Part shown: positions 1 through 7,167 of the stretch, piece after piece
Layout: every line of letters starts with the position of its first letter
Numbering within the stretch: position 1 is the first letter of the stretch
Assembly (NCBI GenBank): GCA_900770285.1
Contig: CAAGJO010000003.1
Span: 1-64,000 of the forward strand
Direction: 5' to 3'
Length of the DNA stretch: 64,000 nt
Source of the DNA: Oscillospiraceae bacterium
GTDB lineage: Bacteria > Bacillota > Clostridia > Oscillospirales > Ruminococcaceae
Notes under the pieces: generated by a model
Told to the model about the DNA's origin: nothing
The model's database searches: none
The model's input: only the letters and a program-made list of their open reading frames with translations
Program-made: the position numbers and the translations under genes

Positions 1-88
1 GCAGACCTTGTCCGACTTAATGTCGTCTTTTTAATCCAATCGTGATAAAAAACAATATTCAGTTGTGGCTCTCCTGAGAGAGTATTTT

Positions 89-118
89 ATTATACTCGAC
101 AGAACGTATGTTTGTCAA
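89..118 (-). promoter_or_regulatory. strong sigma-A type promoter reading out of the window
   Basis: On the minus strand TTGACA (113-118) and TATAAT (89-94) are separated by 18 bases, a near-consensus promoter. The transcript would run left from about position 82 through a short CTCTC/GAGAG hairpin (about 69-80) and off the window. No start codon with a ribosome binding site is visible before position 1, so it drives either a gene with a long leader or an RNA. I could not match the leader to a known riboswitch. Confidence 0.7.
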
Positions 119-181
119 TACTTTCTTGAATATTTTTTCGGCAAGTGGGGAATAATAATTTATTTGTGCGATTTTTGATAC

Positions 182-215
182 AAAAAATCCCTGCAAGATT
201 TTGAAGTCTTGCAGG
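182..215 (-). terminator. rho-independent terminator of the unknown operon
   Basis: A perfect 9-bp stem (190-198 pairing with 207-215) is followed on the minus strand by six Ts (182-187). It lies just past the stop codon of the displaced C-terminal frame (237) and ends the minus-strand operon. Confidence 0.85.
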
Positions 216-236
216 TTGTTTAATTGGTTTCTTAAA

Positions 237-380
237 TTACTTGGATTTATCTTTTGCTAAAAACACATTATGAAGCTGTTCCATAAGCATCTCATCTTCA
301 ATACCGAACATAACACTGTCGTTGGCGCAACAACCCATAAGTAACTGCCCCAATCTCAAATCAGGGTATGTTTCCCAAGC
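237..380 (-). pseudogene. frame-displaced C-terminus of the upstream hypothetical gene
   Basis: In the reading frame next to that of the 361-954 gene, 47 sense codons run to a TAA at 237-239. They start right after the A8 tract at 381-388. The peptide contains AWETYPDLRLGQLL and an acidic end, typical of the C-terminal segment of small clostridial hypothetical proteins. There is no start codon or ribosome binding site of its own, and a TAA closes this frame just upstream of the tract. Removing one A from the tract joins it to the 361-954 frame. It is therefore the original C-terminus of that gene, cut off by a frameshift or reached by slippage. Confidence 0.7.
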
Positions 381-954
381 TTTTTTTTACTTGATGCAAC
401 ACAGCAGGCATTCGCCCTTTGTCCCTTTTGGAATAGATATGTAAATATTCTCTGCGGCTCAAATATCTAAGATACCCAACACGAAAATCATCATCGTTTG
501 CTAATAACATATTGCTTAGGTTTAAACTTTTTTGATGTGGCTCAACTAAATAATTATCTTTTTCATAATAAATATCAACAGTAATTGAATCATTTGCGAT
601 TTCTTTTATTATTCCAACAGTGTCTTCCCCAACGATTTTAACAATGCTTCCTATACCTATCTTATCGTTATATGTATCTCCTTGTAAATCATCTTGCGAT
701 ATCACTACAATTTCCACACAAGAAAGCAATACTAAATTTTCGCTTTTCCCTTCGGCAGAATACTCAAAATCATTGATTTTATAAAACTCACTTTCAATGA
801 TCCCTATACCATAAACGGTTAAATCATTATACGAGTCAGGTACATCTTTTATTGTAATAAAATTTTTATACTGTAACGTTTCCTTATGACAAATTGAAAT
901 ACGGTCAGTAGCAGACAATCGTTCTCGTAATTCTCTAAATTTTATTTTCAACAT
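361..954 (-). CDS. uncharacterised protein, probably frameshifted near its 3' end
   Basis: This 197-residue protein has no family I can name. The middle (about residues 75-135) is beta-rich with Val/Ile/Gly repeats and may be a small barrel. It ends in RDKGRMPAVLHQVKK, after which the annotated frame runs only five more residues (SLGNIP region). The adjacent frame supplies a better continuation of 47 residues, so an eight-A homopolymer (381-388) probably shifted the frame. The start overlaps the upstream gene by 20 bases, as in a tightly coupled operon. It is the last gene of the minus-strand unknown operon and is followed by a clear terminator. The function is unknown. Confidence 0.6.
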   Translation of the reverse strand: MLKIKFRELRERLSATDRISICHKETLQYKNFITIKDVPDSYNDLTVYGIGIIESEFYKINDFEYSAEGKSENLVLLSCVEIVVISQDDLQGDTYNDKIGIGSIVKIVGEDTVGIIKEIANDSITVDIYYEKDNYLVEPHQKSLNLSNMLLANDDDFRVGYLRYLSRREYLHIYSKRDKGRMPAVLHQVKKSLGNIP

Positions 955-1414
955 TTCTTTTCTTCCTTTTAGCTTTATTTTTAGTCCCTATTTTAGCGCT
1001 CAAATTCATTGCCGGAAGTATCTCAAAACTTTCATTAATTAGATCAACTTTTATTGGATAACTAAAACCCACACAACAGCTCCACATTATTTCCTGCTCC
1101 AAATGTTCCTGATTGGATAAATCGTAAAGAAAAATCTGCATTTTTAACAATGTAAAAGCTGAGTTGGTAAAATCACCTTCTTCGTAATATTGGGTAGAAT
1201 TACAAAAGTCAAAAGGCATTCTTAAAGTTACAAGAATAGTTTTTAGATCATCCCCGCATTCAAAATCAGATATTGTTTTCTCCCAATAGCAATATCTCGA
1301 TCTAAGAAATCCACCATTATAATCCATAGAGTGAATTGTATATTCAAACAACTTATCCGCATTGCCTTTTGCTAAAATAGAAGATACTTTCTTTAATAAT
1401 TCATACAATGTCAA
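935..1414 (-). CDS. uncharacterised protein (159 aa)
   Basis: No known family is recognised. The protein is acidic to neutral over its first 140 residues and ends in a strongly basic tail (KNKAKRKKRN). No signal peptide or transmembrane segment is apparent. Aromatic and beta-type segments dominate the middle, with Cys residues at CCVGFSYP. A purine-rich ribosome binding site lies before the ATG. The gene follows 1447-2484 by about 32 bases and overlaps the next gene, so it belongs to the same transcript. Size and context resemble immunity-type or island cargo proteins, but that is only a guess. Confidence 0.55.
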   Translation of the reverse strand: MTLYELLKKVSSILAKGNADKLFEYTIHSMDYNGGFLRSRYCYWEKTISDFECGDDLKTILVTLRMPFDFCNSTQYYEEGDFTNSAFTLLKMQIFLYDLSNQEHLEQEIMWSCCVGFSYPIKVDLINESFEILPAMNLSAKIGTKNKAKRKKRNVENKI

Positions 1415-1446
1415 AACAAATCACCTCGCCAATTAATTAAAAATTG

Positions 1447-2484
1447 TCACCATAAAATATCATTGATTTGCTTTGCGTTTTTTGCGCTCTGTTCAGCAAC
1501 GGTTGACTTTTCGCAGATAATAGCATACTCGACAGATGTTCTCAGCACGAGTTTTTCCTGCGCTTCATCTTTATACCCATCCATATAGTCACTCATTGCA
1601 TCTATAGCACGACAAAAAGCACATTGCTTTTCGTTTTCAATATTCATTTCAGGCATTTCAACCTCAAGATATATTGGATTGCAATGTTGATGCGACCAAT
1701 AGCCTTTTTCTGTTAAAAAATACACCGTAATAGCTGTATCGGAAAAATCAACATAGAGTCCGTTATTTACTCTTTCCAAAAAGGAATTCCACTCATCCAT
1801 AGTAGTTTCGATAATTCCATATTCTCCGGTAGGAATATATCTAACCGGAAGACCTTCGTGATGAACATAGGGCAATGCTAAAAATTGATATTCAAATCGA
1901 TCTTTACGAAACTCATCACCCTTGTCCGATTCGTTATCGTCTAATTCATTAGACCACAAATTTGTAATATTAGCGTTTTCATCCAAATATAAACAAGCAG
2001 TAGCTTCTCCGCTATATTCAACCAATTTTTCTTGTTTTTCTGTTGAAATATTTGGATTTAAACGATAACTTGATTTAACCAAAGGGATGGTGTCACCGTC
2101 AATAATTCTATGCTTTTCTATTACGCATCGAGTTTTTTCTTTAATTATATAATTCTTGGCATAAGTAAATGCTGTTTCATATTTTTTAAAATATCCACAG
2201 GCATAATGATCTTCGCTATCAAACACGACATAGAGCGTTTCATTACACAAATCATATTCAAACTGTTTCATTACTTTTTCTTCATAGGCTATTCGTTCAC
2301 CGATTTGGAATCTTAAATCAACATTATCGGTTTTAATTGCCAATTCAGCCAAGGCAGAAAGTCGCTCTTGACGAGTAGTGTTAGGCTTGTTCCAAATCAA
2401 TGTTGCTTGCTGAAAATCCGACAATTGAAATCCTATTTCCTCATATCTGTTTCGTGTATAATTTGAATCAATTATCTCAAGCAT
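1447..2484 (-). CDS. uncharacterised protein (345 aa)
   Basis: This soluble protein has no named function. The N-terminal 75 residues are helical (DFQQATLIWN, ERLSALAELA, RFQIGERIAYEEKV), followed by a beta-rich central part with FDSEDHYACGYFKKYETAF. Near residue 290 there is a Cys pair (CAFC) in a helical C-terminal region. Similar N-terminal segments occur, as far as I recall, in hypothetical proteins of clostridial plasmids and integrative elements. Its start lies one base after the stop of the P-loop kinase gene at 2486-2983, which implies translational coupling. Confidence 0.6.
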   Translation of the reverse strand: MLEIIDSNYTRNRYEEIGFQLSDFQQATLIWNKPNTTRQERLSALAELAIKTDNVDLRFQIGERIAYEEKVMKQFEYDLCNETLYVVFDSEDHYACGYFKKYETAFTYAKNYIIKEKTRCVIEKHRIIDGDTIPLVKSSYRLNPNISTEKQEKLVEYSGEATACLYLDENANITNLWSNELDDNESDKGDEFRKDRFEYQFLALPYVHHEGLPVRYIPTGEYGIIETTMDEWNSFLERVNNGLYVDFSDTAITVYFLTEKGYWSHQHCNPIYLEVEMPEMNIENEKQCAFCRAIDAMSDYMDGYKDEAQEKLVLRTSVEYAIICEKSTVAEQSAKNAKQINDILW

Positions 2485-2485
2485 C

Positions 2486-2983
2486 TCACATACCCCCTTC
2501 GAAACTTATAACATCCGATAGATATTCGTTTGTTTTAAGTTCAATTTTTTTACATCCCTTTTGTTGCTTAAACATTCCGATCCAATAATCCCAATCACTT
2601 ATAAACACATCAATAAAATCCCTCGTGTTTCCACGTTTTAAATATCTGTTTCGATATTCTTCCTTTAATTCATAAGATGGGAAAACAAGCGTAAATGGTA
2701 TTTCATCACACTCAAGCCAATTCATTATTTGAATATCAGTTGGAATTACAATTATTTTGTTGGGTTCGGATTTATAGAGGGATATTAATTTATCGTAATA
2801 ACCATATCTCCAACAAATATTTAAAATCAGTTCGGGAGCTGCTTTAATGCTTTCGTCATTATATTTGTTGTTGAGTTCACTTAAATTAGAATATTTGTAG
2901 GGCATAACGTGTAGATCAATGACATTATGATGTGTTTTTGCAAAAGTTGTTTTGCCTACACCTGAATAACCTGCAACTATCAT
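2486..2983 (-). CDS. P-loop nucleoside/nucleotide kinase-like ATPase
   Basis: A Walker A motif, GYSGVGKTTF, starts at residue 5, so the protein begins directly with the first beta strand of a P-loop kinase fold. Further features are an IIVIPTD strand and VFPSYELKEEYRNRYLKRG, which resembles the LID region with arginines that contact phosphate in small kinases. At 165 residues it is the size of phage and mobile-element nucleotide kinases. The substrate cannot be told from sequence. A similar but longer P-loop protein is encoded immediately upstream, and a HAD phosphatase and an EEP-fold enzyme lie further up in the same operon. Confidence 0.65.
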   Translation of the reverse strand: MIVAGYSGVGKTTFAKTHHNVIDLHVMPYKYSNLSELNNKYNDESIKAAPELILNICWRYGYYDKLISLYKSEPNKIIVIPTDIQIMNWLECDEIPFTLVFPSYELKEEYRNRYLKRGNTRDFIDVFISDWDYWIGMFKQQKGCKKIELKTNEYLSDVISFEGGM

Positions 2984-3009
2984 TTTGTCACCTTCCGCTT
3001 TATTTCATA

Positions 3010-3918
3010 TTATTTTTCTTCCTCAAGTAAGCTTTCAGGCTCGTTTTTTATTCGATACCAAGTTCGTAGTTCTTTTTCTGTTAAGTCTGCTTCTATGACA
3101 AGGGGAATTTTTTGTTTCATAACTTTTAAATATAATGTGTCAATCATAGTGCAATTTCCGCAGGTTCGTGGTCCTAACACACCAAACGTTCCAATTCTCG
3201 GTGGGTAATCCCATCCGCTGTCAAAAGCTTCTTGTGCTGTGCAGTAAATCTTTGCCCCACAGGACTCACAATAATGCCAAAACGGTCGATCATTCATACT
3301 TTTCAGCAAGTCCGACTTGGCTTTTATTTTTTCATCTTCTTTGCGCAGTTTTTCGGTTTCTTCAAGAAGTTCTTTTCGAGCCGGTTCAATAATTTCAGGT
3401 TTAGGTTCATCCATTCTTAACCTGATAACATCGTCGACAACCTCGTAAATGGAATCAAAGCCTTCGATTGGATTTGGAAATTCTATTTGTTCAGCTTCAG
3501 TTTTAAGTCGCTGAAAAGAATGTGCCAATTTTCTTTCCGTAACATATGTTTCCCAAACCGACGCACTGGGGCACATCACGTAAACTTCAATAGTAATATC
3601 TTTAAATGTGTTTCTGATAACATCTATGTATCCAATTCTGCGTTTTGCTTTGTATAAAGTCTGTTCGACAACTACGTTTTTGCCATTTTGTAAGGTATCA
3701 ATAATATCTACCAATAGATTTTCATTTGCTTTGTACAAGCACTTGAATTCCTGTCCAAACGGGATGTGCTCACCAAATCCAGCCTCTTTATAGGCGGCTT
3801 GTTGATAGTCATACACATTCAATATTACCGTATCTCTATTGTTAGAAAAATGATTATGAATAAATGTTGTTTTGCCTGACGCTGTAGCGCCTATAACAAA
3901 AGTAACTGTTCTTTTCAT
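3010..3918 (-). CDS. zeta-toxin-like P-loop kinase with C-terminal zinc ribbon
   Basis: Residues 1-150 form a P-loop kinase of the AAA_33/zeta-toxin type: Walker A GATASGKTTF at residues 10-19, then a VVVEQT strand and an arginine-rich helix (TLYKAKRRIGY). Residues about 165-210 are a charged helical linker. The C-terminal part has CESCGAK and a later CGNC, together a four-Cys zinc ribbon, which suggests nucleic acid or protein contact. The gene lies 15 bases after 3933-4424 and 26 bases before the smaller kinase. No antitoxin-like neighbour is obvious, so a toxin role is not claimed. A polynucleotide or nucleotide kinase is equally possible. Confidence 0.65.
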   Translation of the reverse strand: MKRTVTFVIGATASGKTTFIHNHFSNNRDTVILNVYDYQQAAYKEAGFGEHIPFGQEFKCLYKANENLLVDIIDTLQNGKNVVVEQTLYKAKRRIGYIDVIRNTFKDITIEVYVMCPSASVWETYVTERKLAHSFQRLKTEAEQIEFPNPIEGFDSIYEVVDDVIRLRMDEPKPEIIEPARKELLEETEKLRKEDEKIKAKSDLLKSMNDRPFWHYCESCGAKIYCTAQEAFDSGWDYPPRIGTFGVLGPRTCGNCTMIDTLYLKVMKQKIPLVIEADLTEKELRTWYRIKNEPESLLEEEK

Positions 3919-3932
3919 AAAATTGCTCCTTT

Positions 3933-4424
3933 TTACTTGCTTGTTATCTCCTTTATAAAGTCATCTATATGTTCTTGCCAAGAACAATAAATTTCAACCG
4001 GACTTTCATATTTGGAAATGTATTTATTGAAAATAGGGAAATGAATATCTTTAATAAGTAAATGATTTCCACAGCCAGTATAAATATGTTTCCATCCAAT
4101 TGCGACTCTTGTTATGTTACCGTTCTTTTCGTCGTCATTTGTAAATAAAACAATCTCTCCATCGGTTTTTTCATCACGCATAGGACCATTCCAAAAACAT
4201 CCTTCCAATGCAGAAAATTTACTTTTTATGTCGGAATAAGTAAATTTATCACCATAAAATAGAGTAAAGCATTCACCGTTTTCTTTGACAAATTCCATTA
4301 AACGAGGGGCGCCCATTGCACCGGGCTCAGCAATTGTGTATATAACAACATCCTCAAATAATTCAGCCGATATTTTTTCAATCTCCTTAAATTTTGGCAT
4401 TTCTATATCCTCCAATTTTTTCAC
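3933..4424 (-). CDS. uncharacterised protein (163 aa)
   Basis: No known domain is recognised. The protein has an alternating beta pattern (DVVIYTIAEPGAMGAPRLMEF, ECFTLFYGD, IVLFTNDD, ITRVAIGWKHIY) and no membrane segments. Two glycine-rich turns, AMGAP and GCGN, could bind a ligand. Its ATG overlaps the stop of the small zinc-protein gene by four bases (ATGA), so the two are translationally coupled. It sits in the middle of the minus-strand island operon. Confidence 0.6.
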   Translation of the reverse strand: MKKLEDIEMPKFKEIEKISAELFEDVVIYTIAEPGAMGAPRLMEFVKENGECFTLFYGDKFTYSDIKSKFSALEGCFWNGPMRDEKTDGEIVLFTNDDEKNGNITRVAIGWKHIYTGCGNHLLIKDIHFPIFNKYISKYESPVEIYCSWQEHIDDFIKEITSK

Positions 4425-4624
4425 TCGTTATTTTGTTTATCTGTGATATGTAATTCTTTACTTAGATCTTTTAATCGTTCCAACCGTTTTTTATCACTAT
4501 GCAAACGATTATCTCGACAATAATCACAACCACCGTGATTACGGCACATTTTGCAATATGCTTTTACGCCACGATACTGTTTTCTACGCTCTTTTCCGTG
4601 TTTTATTCCTTTATCAAGACTCAT
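4421..4624 (-). CDS. small putative zinc-binding protein (67 aa)
   Basis: This short basic protein contains CKMCRNHGGCDYC: two CxxC pairs five residues apart, a plausible zinc knuckle. It starts MSLDKGIKHGKERRKQYRG and ends with a charged helix. From memory, near-identical short proteins occur on plasmids and conjugative elements of gut Clostridia, which supports a mobile origin for this stretch. The gene is one base from the upstream gene and overlaps the downstream one by four bases. The function is unknown; nucleic acid binding is only suggested by charge and cysteines. Confidence 0.65.
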   Translation of the reverse strand: MSLDKGIKHGKERRKQYRGVKAYCKMCRNHGGCDYCRDNRLHSDKKRLERLKDLSKELHITDKQNNE

Positions 4625-4625
4625 T

Positions 4626-5192
4626 TTACTGTTCTCCCTCTGTCAACTTATCTATGTAACGCATTGCTTGTTGTAAATCGATTTTTCCTAACAACAGGGA
4701 GAAAATTGCAGGACTTAGTTTATTTAACAAATCCGGGCAATAGGCTGTAATATAATCTTCTGTCTCTAATGGAGCAAGTTTATAAAAATCATAATTTATG
4801 ATGGTAGTTAAAGTAATATCAAAACAATCATTTTCTGTAATGAAAATTCGTGGTGTATATAATGTACTTGGAACATACAATGATCCACCTGCTCCATCGG
4901 TGGAGCACATCCATACTGTTGCATTTATGTGATTCAAAAGTCGTATAACTGAGGGGAGATTTTCTTGATATTCTTTGCACCAATTAGCCGCATTTTGATT
5001 GAAATAGGTTTTTACCTCCATACAGTCTTGATAAAAGTACACACAGGATTCCAATATTCTATCAGGGCAATTATCGCAATTCTTAAATATCATAGTGAAT
5101 CGAGGGATACTGTCACAAAAATCAGTTTCAAAACGAATAAAATGTGATTTTAAATATGTAGATAATCTAATTTGTGCATCCGTTCTGGTCAT
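4626..5192 (-). CDS. uncharacterised protein (188 aa)
   Basis: I place the start at the ATG at 5192 (protein MTRTDAQIRL), because AAGGAGG lies seven bases upstream. The open frame extends 57 codons further, but that part overlaps the HAD gene and reads as shadow sequence. The protein is soluble, with a Cys-rich segment (FKNCDNCPDRILESCVYFYQDC) near residues 35-60 and a C-terminal helix pair. No family is recognised. It overlaps the upstream HAD phosphatase gene by 26 bases. Confidence 0.6.
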   Translation of the reverse strand: MTRTDAQIRLSTYLKSHFIRFETDFCDSIPRFTMIFKNCDNCPDRILESCVYFYQDCMEVKTYFNQNAANWCKEYQENLPSVIRLLNHINATVWMCSTDGAGGSLYVPSTLYTPRIFITENDCFDITLTTIINYDFYKLAPLETEDYITAYCPDLLNKLSPAIFSLLLGKIDLQQAMRYIDKLTEGEQ

Positions 5193-5526
5193 ATGGAACC
5201 TCCTTGTTGATATAGTTTGGGTGTATTGATTTATCGTCAATATAGTAATCACAACAAATTTTACGAGAATTACTGCCATACAACTCAATGTATTCTTGCA
5301 AATTATCGTTGATAGCATCGAAACATAACCCTTGTTGCTCACACCATTTAACGGCTGTTTCAAGAGCTTGTCCGGTGCGACAAGTCCAAAGAATGAGTTT
5401 ATTCCCCCTATTACTCCAATTTTTCAAAAACCTAATAAGTTCTGTATTTGGTTCGCCAACTTCAGGCCATCTGCCAAAACTGAGCGTGCCATCAAAATCA
5501 ACGGCTATGGTTTTATGATTTTTCAT
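5167..5526 (-). CDS. small HAD-superfamily phosphatase
   Basis: The start is the ATG at 5526 with AAAGGGG upstream, not the earlier in-frame codon at 5568. The N-terminus carries HAD motif I, IAVDFDGTL, with the two catalytic aspartates. LILWTCRTG fits motif II (the Thr) with a following Arg. The C-terminal CDYYIDDKSIHPNY supplies the acidic motif IV. At 119 residues it is a minimal capless HAD of the kind common in phages and islands. It probably removes a phosphate from a small molecule or nucleic acid end. Its operon also encodes two P-loop kinases and an EEP-fold enzyme. Confidence 0.75.
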   Translation of the reverse strand: MKNHKTIAVDFDGTLSFGRWPEVGEPNTELIRFLKNWSNRGNKLILWTCRTGQALETAVKWCEQQGLCFDAINDNLQEYIELYGSNSRKICCDYYIDDKSIHPNYINKEVPYDQNGCTN

Positions 5527-5537
5527 TTCAATCCCCT

Positions 5538-6275
5538 TTAAGCGCATTTTATATTGGCAATAATACAACTGTGATCGGGAATTCCTATTATTTCTGTATT
5601 GCTAAAAACATCATCATACACAGCAGTTTCTACTATTATTTTTTCACCTGTAGCAATATGATCTATTTTCATATAGCCACGATAACTGTTACCTTCCATT
5701 GGATACAAAATAATATTTTTATTTTTAAGATCATTCACAACCATTTGATAGTTAAAATATTGTCTTGGTCTATTGCGATATCCGTTAATATCGTTACTTA
5801 TTACTCCGTGATTAAAGTCGCCGGTTAAGACAAGATGAGATTTATCTGACAGGTTTTCAACATAACTTAACACTTTATTCCACTGTCTATTTCTATCTTT
5901 AAAATCCGCATCATTACCGCCCGCAACTAAGAGCCGAACTGTGATTAAGTCAATATATTCGTTTCCTTTTTCTACACGCAAGTGCAACATATGAGGTTCT
6001 GTCATTTCCCCTATGGTTTTAACAACATATTCCCTTTTTATTTCACAAAGAATACCTCTGCCTTTTGCATCTAAGGATATAAAGCTATTGTATCCTGAAT
6101 CTTCAAACACTTTTAAATAAGCCTTATTATCGCAATCCATAAATTCAACATTGGTGTATACATCCGTGTCCGAAAAAGATAATTGTCTCTTGGCAATATC
6201 TTCTGAAATTAAGTAATCTTCTTTACATTTACCTCGTTCAATCCGAAGGTTCAAAGACGTTTCAATAATTTTCAT
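5538..6275 (-). CDS. endonuclease/exonuclease/phosphatase (EEP) family protein
   Basis: The second half carries the EEP metal site: HLVLTGDFNHG (Asp and Asn of the DNase I/ExoIII fold) near residue 150, then MKIDHIATG and finally IPDHSCIIANI with the conserved Asp-His pair. The first half is shorter than in ExoIII and lacks a clear early N/E motif, though MKIIETSLNLRIERGKCKED matches the usual first strand. A metal-dependent nuclease or phosphodiesterase is most likely, with DNA, RNA or a small phosphate ester as substrate. The gene lies 11 bases before the HAD phosphatase gene. Confidence 0.75.
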   Translation of the reverse strand: MKIIETSLNLRIERGKCKEDYLISEDIAKRQLSFSDTDVYTNVEFMDCDNKAYLKVFEDSGYNSFISLDAKGRGILCEIKREYVVKTIGEMTEPHMLHLRVEKGNEYIDLITVRLLVAGGNDADFKDRNRQWNKVLSYVENLSDKSHLVLTGDFNHGVISNDINGYRNRPRQYFNYQMVVNDLKNKNIILYPMEGNSYRGYMKIDHIATGEKIIVETAVYDDVFSNTEIIGIPDHSCIIANIKCA

Positions 6276-6345
6276 TTTATTTTCTCCTTGTATTTTTATT
6301 ATGTTTCTATGGTTACGCAGGAGAGAGGTATCCCCCCTGCTAACT

Positions 6346-6435
6346 TCAATCGGGTATCCTGTCCATCAACTCTTCTTCGAGTTCTTCTGTTGAGAGATTA
6401 GGATATAACATTTCTACAGCATCTTCCCAAGACAT
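6346..6435 (-). CDS. 29-residue leader or small protein
   Basis: The first open frame after the island promoter encodes MSWEDAVEMLYPNLSTEELE and nine further residues, mostly acidic. GAGGTG stands eight bases before the ATG. The peptide is amphipathic and helical with no membrane segment. It could be a genuine micro-protein or a leader peptide for the operon, whose next gene begins about 70 bases downstream. Confidence 0.5.
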   Translation of the reverse strand: MSWEDAVEMLYPNLSTEELEEELMDRIPD

Positions 6436-6462
6436 TATTTTTCACCTCGCTTCATTGCGTTT

Positions 6463-6489
6463 AAAACCAAAATATAATACATTGGTTTT
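6463..6489. promoter_or_regulatory. candidate operator, AAAACCAA inverted repeat
   Basis: AAAACCAA (6463-6470) and TTGGTTTT (6482-6489) form a perfect 8-bp inverted repeat with an 11-base spacer. It lies just downstream of the -10 box of the minus-strand promoter, around its expected start point. Another TTGGTTT occurs at 6540-6546, next to the divergent -35 box. The layout suits a repressor controlling both promoters; the regulator is not identified. Confidence 0.5.
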
Positions 6490-6494
6490 TACTT

Positions 6495-6523
6495 ATTATA
6501 CTTGCAAACCTACACTTTGTCAA
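6495..6523 (-). promoter_or_regulatory. promoter of the unknown minus-strand operon
   Basis: TTGACA (6518-6523) and TATAAT (6495-6500) with a 17-base spacer match the sigma-A consensus exactly. It would transcribe the 29-residue gene and then the whole run of unknown genes to the terminator near 200. Confidence 0.85.
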
Positions 6524-6549
6524 GAGAAATAAGAATATTTTGGTTTCTA

Positions 6550-6578
6550 TTGCATTTTGATAATAACTGTGGTATTAT
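6550..6578 (+). promoter_or_regulatory. divergent promoter of the 6607 gene
   Basis: TTGCAT (6550-6555) and TATTAT (6573-6578) with a 17-base spacer. A GGAGG ribosome binding site follows shortly before the ATG at 6607. It lies back to back with the stronger minus-strand promoter. Confidence 0.65.
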
Positions 6579-6606
6579 TATTAAAAAGCACTTTAGGAGG
6601 TAGGTT

Positions 6607-7095
6607 ATGTTTAAATACAATCTTTCTGTAAGTATGAGTGATACAAACCTGAGTATAACTAACGATATAAGGGAATTAATAATCCAAGCAGCTGATGAGG
6701 CAAATTCCCGTAGGAATGCCTCCCGAAAAGGAAGGGTGTTTCAAGTTAATGATCTAATTGATGAAAAACATATCAATATATGCTTACTTTCAGATACAGA
6801 GGTCATACCAACAAGAGCGCTGTCGGCGTTATCAAGAAGTATGATTGCATTAGACTCAAATGGTATATTAGAAGGACACTGCTATCGTGGTTGTGTTTTA
6901 AATGCCGCAATAATAGATAGTAACGAAGAAAAAGCAACTGCACTTTCCGATGTGCAAATGTTGCAAGAAATTACTGCTATGTTATTTGATCGTGTATCAT
7001 TAAATAATCGAGAGAAAAAATTAGCAAAAGATACATCAGATGAAATTCGTAATATAGTAATTGAATATATAAACAAAAAAACAGTTTCTAAATAA
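6607..7095 (+). CDS. uncharacterised protein divergent to the island operon (162 aa)
   Basis: TTTAGGAGG precedes the ATG. The protein has no family I recognise. Visible parts are an N-terminal beta segment, a helix ELIIQAADEANSRRN, a basic stretch (RKGRVF), a central segment rich in Ile/Leu/Ser, and a lysine-rich C-terminal helix. There is no convincing helix-turn-helix, although its divergent position over an inverted repeat is where one expects a regulator. It has its own promoter, and its 3' end is convergent with tnpV. Confidence 0.55.
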   Translation: MFKYNLSVSMSDTNLSITNDIRELIIQAADEANSRRNASRKGRVFQVNDLIDEKHINICLLSDTEVIPTRALSALSRSMIALDSNGILEGHCYRGCVLNAAIIDSNEEKATALSDVQMLQEITAMLFDRVSLNNREKKLAKDTSDEIRNIVIEYINKKTVSK

Positions 7096-7113
7096 GCAAA
7101 CGATGTGCTAAAT

Positions 7114-7162
7114 GAAAAAACCAAAACGGCGACAGAGAGAATTTAATCTCCCTGCCGCCGTT
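7114..7162 (-). terminator. terminator of the TnpV gene pair
   Basis: A 16-bp imperfect stem (7125-7140 with 7147-7162) has two positions that become G-U pairs only in the minus-strand RNA. On that strand it is followed by TTTTGG and a T6 run (7114-7124). It ends five bases after the tnpV stop codon. Confidence 0.75.
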
Positions 7163-7167
7163 CTCGG

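Noticed and set aside
1..95. Glycine-type or other known riboswitch in the left-edge leader
   Set aside because: GGAGAG appears in the leader, but the CCGAAGG core and second stem of a glycine aptamer are missing.
3010..3918. Zeta toxin of an epsilon/zeta toxin-antitoxin pair
   Set aside because: No epsilon-like antitoxin gene lies beside it, and the zinc-ribbon extension is not typical of zeta toxins.
4626..5363. N-terminal 57 codons upstream of 5192 as a membrane segment of the hypothetical gene
   Set aside because: The hydrophobic part comes from overlap with the HAD gene in another frame; the AAGGAGG site selects the ATG at 5192.
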